A DNA stretch of 64,000 bases from Paenibacillus sp. SY21-1 (GTDB taxonomy: Bacteria; Bacillota; Bacilli; Paenibacillales; Paenibacillaceae). Below the pieces are notes generated by a model. It was not told the origin of the DNA and searched no databases. It saw nothing but the letters and a program-made list of their open reading frames with translations. A program made the translations under genes and the position numbers. The stretch's first letter is position 1. The number at the start of each line of letters is the position of its first letter. Shown piece after piece: positions 61,904 to 64,000 of this stretch. The stretch spans positions 1 through 64,000 of the forward strand of contig NZ_STGF01000014.1 of the NCBI RefSeq assembly GCF_005222705.1, read 5' to 3'.

Positions 61904-64000
61904 ATGGGCACAACAGGATGGAAGCCGTGGAAACCGTGGAAGACGCTGAGCTTGGTGCTAAGCTTGTCTTTCGTGCTGAATCTGGCGTTGGGAGGGACGG
62001 CATACGCGGAGCCGGAGCCATTGCCGGACCCAGTTGCGGCGCCAACAATCGACAGCACTTATGCCCCTGTATTCGCAGCCATTAAAGAAGATTCCTTGGG
62101 GAATGACGGGATGGCAATCAGCGAGATGATCAATGGGACCGTAACAAGCCATACCGGTTCCGAGGGCATAGCGGTAATCGGCATGACGGGCCAAGGCTCG
62201 TGGGAGGCCTACTACGGCGGCACATGGTGGAACATGGAGCCGCTCAGACCGGATTGGGCGAGTATGCTTGGCAGCAACGTGAAGCTGCGCTTTATTCCAG
62301 CAGCGGATTGGCACGGCACAGCTACCATTACTTACCGGGCGTGGGATCTTCGCAATGACAGCGGACCTAACGACGAAGGAAGAACCAAACATGATGTGAC
62401 GGTCAATGGCGGGAATACGCCTTACAGCGCAGCCACTCAGACCGCCTCGATCGTTGTGGAGTCGGTAAACGACGAGCCGCGAGTTATTTTTCCGTTAACG
62501 CCAAAGCTGTTGAACTTCAACGGCACAACGGATTATGTAACGGTCAACAATCTGGAGCTTAAAGGCGAAATGACGTTTGAGGCGTGGGTGTACAACAACA
62601 ATCCTTATGCTGCGTGGTCGCGCTTGTTCGATTTTGGCAACGGCAGCCCTGGCCAGAATATTATGGTCGGGTTCCACGGCGGCTCTGGACGCATGTTTCT
62701 GCATAACTACACCATGAATAACGTAGCCGGAGAAATTATTGTCGACGAGGTGTTCCCGGCGAGTCAATGGGTGCATGTAGAGGTTGTCATCGACGAGAAC
62801 GGCAATGGCAGCATTTACTGGGACGGCGTCCTCAAAAAAAGCGGCCAAGTCGGCACGATTACCGAAGTGAAGCGGGAGATCAACTATATCGCCCGAAGCC
62901 ACTGGGGGCAGGATGCCTACTTCAACGGCAAAATCCGCGATATCCGGTTTTGGAATAAAGCCAGAACCGCGTCTGAGATAGCCGAGGATAAAAACGAAAT
63001 TTTGACAGGCCAAGAACAGGGACTTGTCGGTTACATGCCGATGCTGGAAAGCGAAGGCACGTTTCTTAACGATTTGACAGGCAGAGACATCAGCGGAAAC
63101 ATTATCGAAGCGGACTGGGTAGAGGATGCGGATGCGCCTTTGTCCGTACAGATTATGGCTAACAGCAGCACCGAGGAGCTGCTGCACGGCGTGTATGTGA
63201 CCGACCCTGACGCAGAGGATGTTCCGGGAGCCGAAATAACGCTGGCCGTCTCCGTACCGCTCGGTTCGATTTATGTTGACGCGGCGGGCTCGGGCGTATC
63301 GGTTATCGGAGGCGCCAACGACAGCGCGAGCCTTACTCTACGAGGCAGCAAAACACAAGTGAACCATGCTTTGAGCGCGCTTGTTTATACGCCGCCGCAC
63401 AACTATTTCGGCATGGTAAAAATGAGCTTTACGGCTAACGATCAAGGGAACAGCGGCGAAGGCGGGACGCTGATCAGCAATCGCGCGCTCTACATTACCG
63501 TATTGCCGATCCGGATAACGCCAATTGCCGACCAGTTTATTCGGGTCAATACAACAACGGGCTCATTAACGTTCAAGCTGCAAGGCGGATTGGTGGGGCC
63601 GGAGCAAATGGTGCTGACGGCTGAATCCGACAATACGGGTCTTGTTCCTCCTGCAAACATCGTTCTGACCGGATCGGGCGCCAATCGCGCCGTTCAAATC
63701 ACGCCGGTCGAGGGCATGACCGGTCGCACCAAAATTACGCTCCAGGTGAGCGACGGCACTGCAACGAGCAAAACCTCCTTCTACGTGACCGTTAGCGAAG
63801 ATAGGCTGAGCGGCTGGATTGAAGGCGATGTGAATCCGGTTCTTCATCCGGGGGACGACCTGACGCTGCAGGCGCTTAGTTCCACCTACACGTCCAAGCT
63901 GACGGTGTCGCTAGGCAGCGAGGTTCTCGAGCTTGTGCTGGATAACCCCGCCACTTTCGCCAAAGATGGCTATAAGCGGTTTAAGCTGAGCGCCAAAATG
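61904..64000 (+). CDS. large secreted LamG-domain protein, 5' part (runs off the window)
   Basis: Open from ATG 61904 (GGAGAGG 8 bases upstream) to the end of the window, 699 codons without a stop. A signal peptide (WKTLSLVLSLSFVLNLALGGTAYA, cleavage after AYA) leads to a ~120-residue region rich in aromatic and Asn residues. A LamG/concanavalin-like domain follows at about 198-365 (KLLNFNGTTDYVTVNN, FEAWVYNNN, VHVEVVIDENGNGSIYWDGVL, IRDIRFWNKARTASEI). At least three beta-sandwich, cadherin-like or Ig-like domains follow (AEDVPGAEITLAVSVPLGS, SNTGLVPPANI-type). It is a surface or secreted binding protein, and the missing C-terminus should show whether SLH or other anchors are present. Its link to the sugar operon upstream is only positional. 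Confidence 0.8.
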   Translation, partial: MGTTGWKPWKPWKTLSLVLSLSFVLNLALGGTAYAEPEPLPDPVAAPTIDSTYAPVFAAIKEDSLGNDGMAISEMINGTVTSHTGSEGIAVIGMTGQGSWEAYYGGTWWNMEPLRPDWASMLGSNVKLRFIPAADWHGTATITYRAWDLRNDSGPNDEGRTKHDVTVNGGNTPYSAATQTASIVVESVNDEPRVIFPLTPKLLNFNGTTDYVTVNNLELKGEMTFEAWVYNNNPYAAWSRLFDFGNGSPGQNIMVGFHGGSGRMFLHNYTMNNVAGEIIVDEVFPASQWVHVEVVIDENGNGSIYWDGVLKKSGQVGTITEVKREINYIARSHWGQDAYFNGKIRDIRFWNKARTASEIAEDKNEILTGQEQGLVGYMPMLESEGTFLNDLTGRDISGNIIEADWVEDADAPLSVQIMANSSTEELLHGVYVTDPDAEDVPGAEITLAVSVPLGSIYVDAAGSGVSVIGGANDSASLTLRGSKTQVNHALSALVYTPPHNYFGMVKMSFTANDQGNSGEGGTLISNRALYITVLPIRITPIADQFIRVNTTTGSLTFKLQGGLVGPEQMVLTAESDNTGLVPPANIVLTGSGANRAVQITPVEGMTGRTKITLQVSDGTATSKTSFYVTVSEDRLSGWIEGDVNPVLHPGDDLTLQALSSTYTSKLTVSLGSEVLELVLDNPATFAKDGYKRFKLSAKM

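Noticed and set aside
1-64000. CRISPR arrays, rRNA or tRNA genes, prophage modules
   Set aside because: I saw no spaced direct repeats of CRISPR type, no cloverleaf or rRNA-like stretches, and no phage structural genes.

Overview
This window looks like chromosomal DNA of a Paenibacillus-type Gram-positive bacterium (family Paenibacillaceae). The evidence is the combination of moderately GC-rich genes with strong AGGAGG-type ribosome binding sites, a tyrosyl T-box leader, YesM/YesN-type two-component and membrane-sensor AraC regulators, LplB/LplC/YtcP-type sugar ABC transporters without their own ATPase, copper-amine-oxidase-like 'stalk' domains on secreted proteins, and a giant S-layer-anchored glycosidase. 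The species cannot be named from the sequence alone.

Layout. 1-1011: 3' part of an IS4/IS1634-type transposase. 1090-3175 (minus): a quinone-oxidoreductase-like gene, a zinc-ribbon membrane protein and a 51-aa membrane protein, closely packed. 3330-17245 (plus): seven tightly spaced genes encoding a secreted VWA protein, a tubulin-like GTPase, a second tubulin-like protein that has lost its GTP-binding loops, a polytopic VWA membrane protein, a small beta-rich protein, a zinc-ribbon P-loop GTPase and a large membrane-anchored partner of that GTPase. This is the most unusual locus: predicted topology puts both VWA domains outside the membrane and the GTPase/tubulin machinery inside. 17270-20449: T-box-regulated tyrS and a MocR-type regulator. 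20448-28971: accessory single genes (two small membrane proteins, a BenE-type transporter, a secreted CotH kinase, a serine hydrolase, TerB, a secreted alpha/beta hydrolase, and a protein with a deoxyribosyltransferase/TIR-like C-terminus).

29427-61439 is carbohydrate territory. A 2132-aa cell-wall GH30 enzyme carries FN3, malectin-like and SLH modules. A YesM/YesN-like sensor pair precedes an ABC importer (binding protein plus two permeases) and three cytoplasmic glycosidases (GH125, a clan GH-A enzyme, GH38). Together these look like an import-and-trim pathway for mannose-rich glycans. A second locus has a membrane-sensor AraC regulator, a second ABC importer, two unassigned proteins predicted to be mostly alpha-helical toroid enzymes with beta domains, and an MFS transporter; the substrate is unknown. 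A 12-bp element occurs in the promoter regions of both the AraC gene and its neighbouring transporter operon and is a candidate operator. The window ends with a remnant of a siderophore-binding-type protein (61510-61836) and the 5' part of a large secreted LamG-domain protein running off the right edge.
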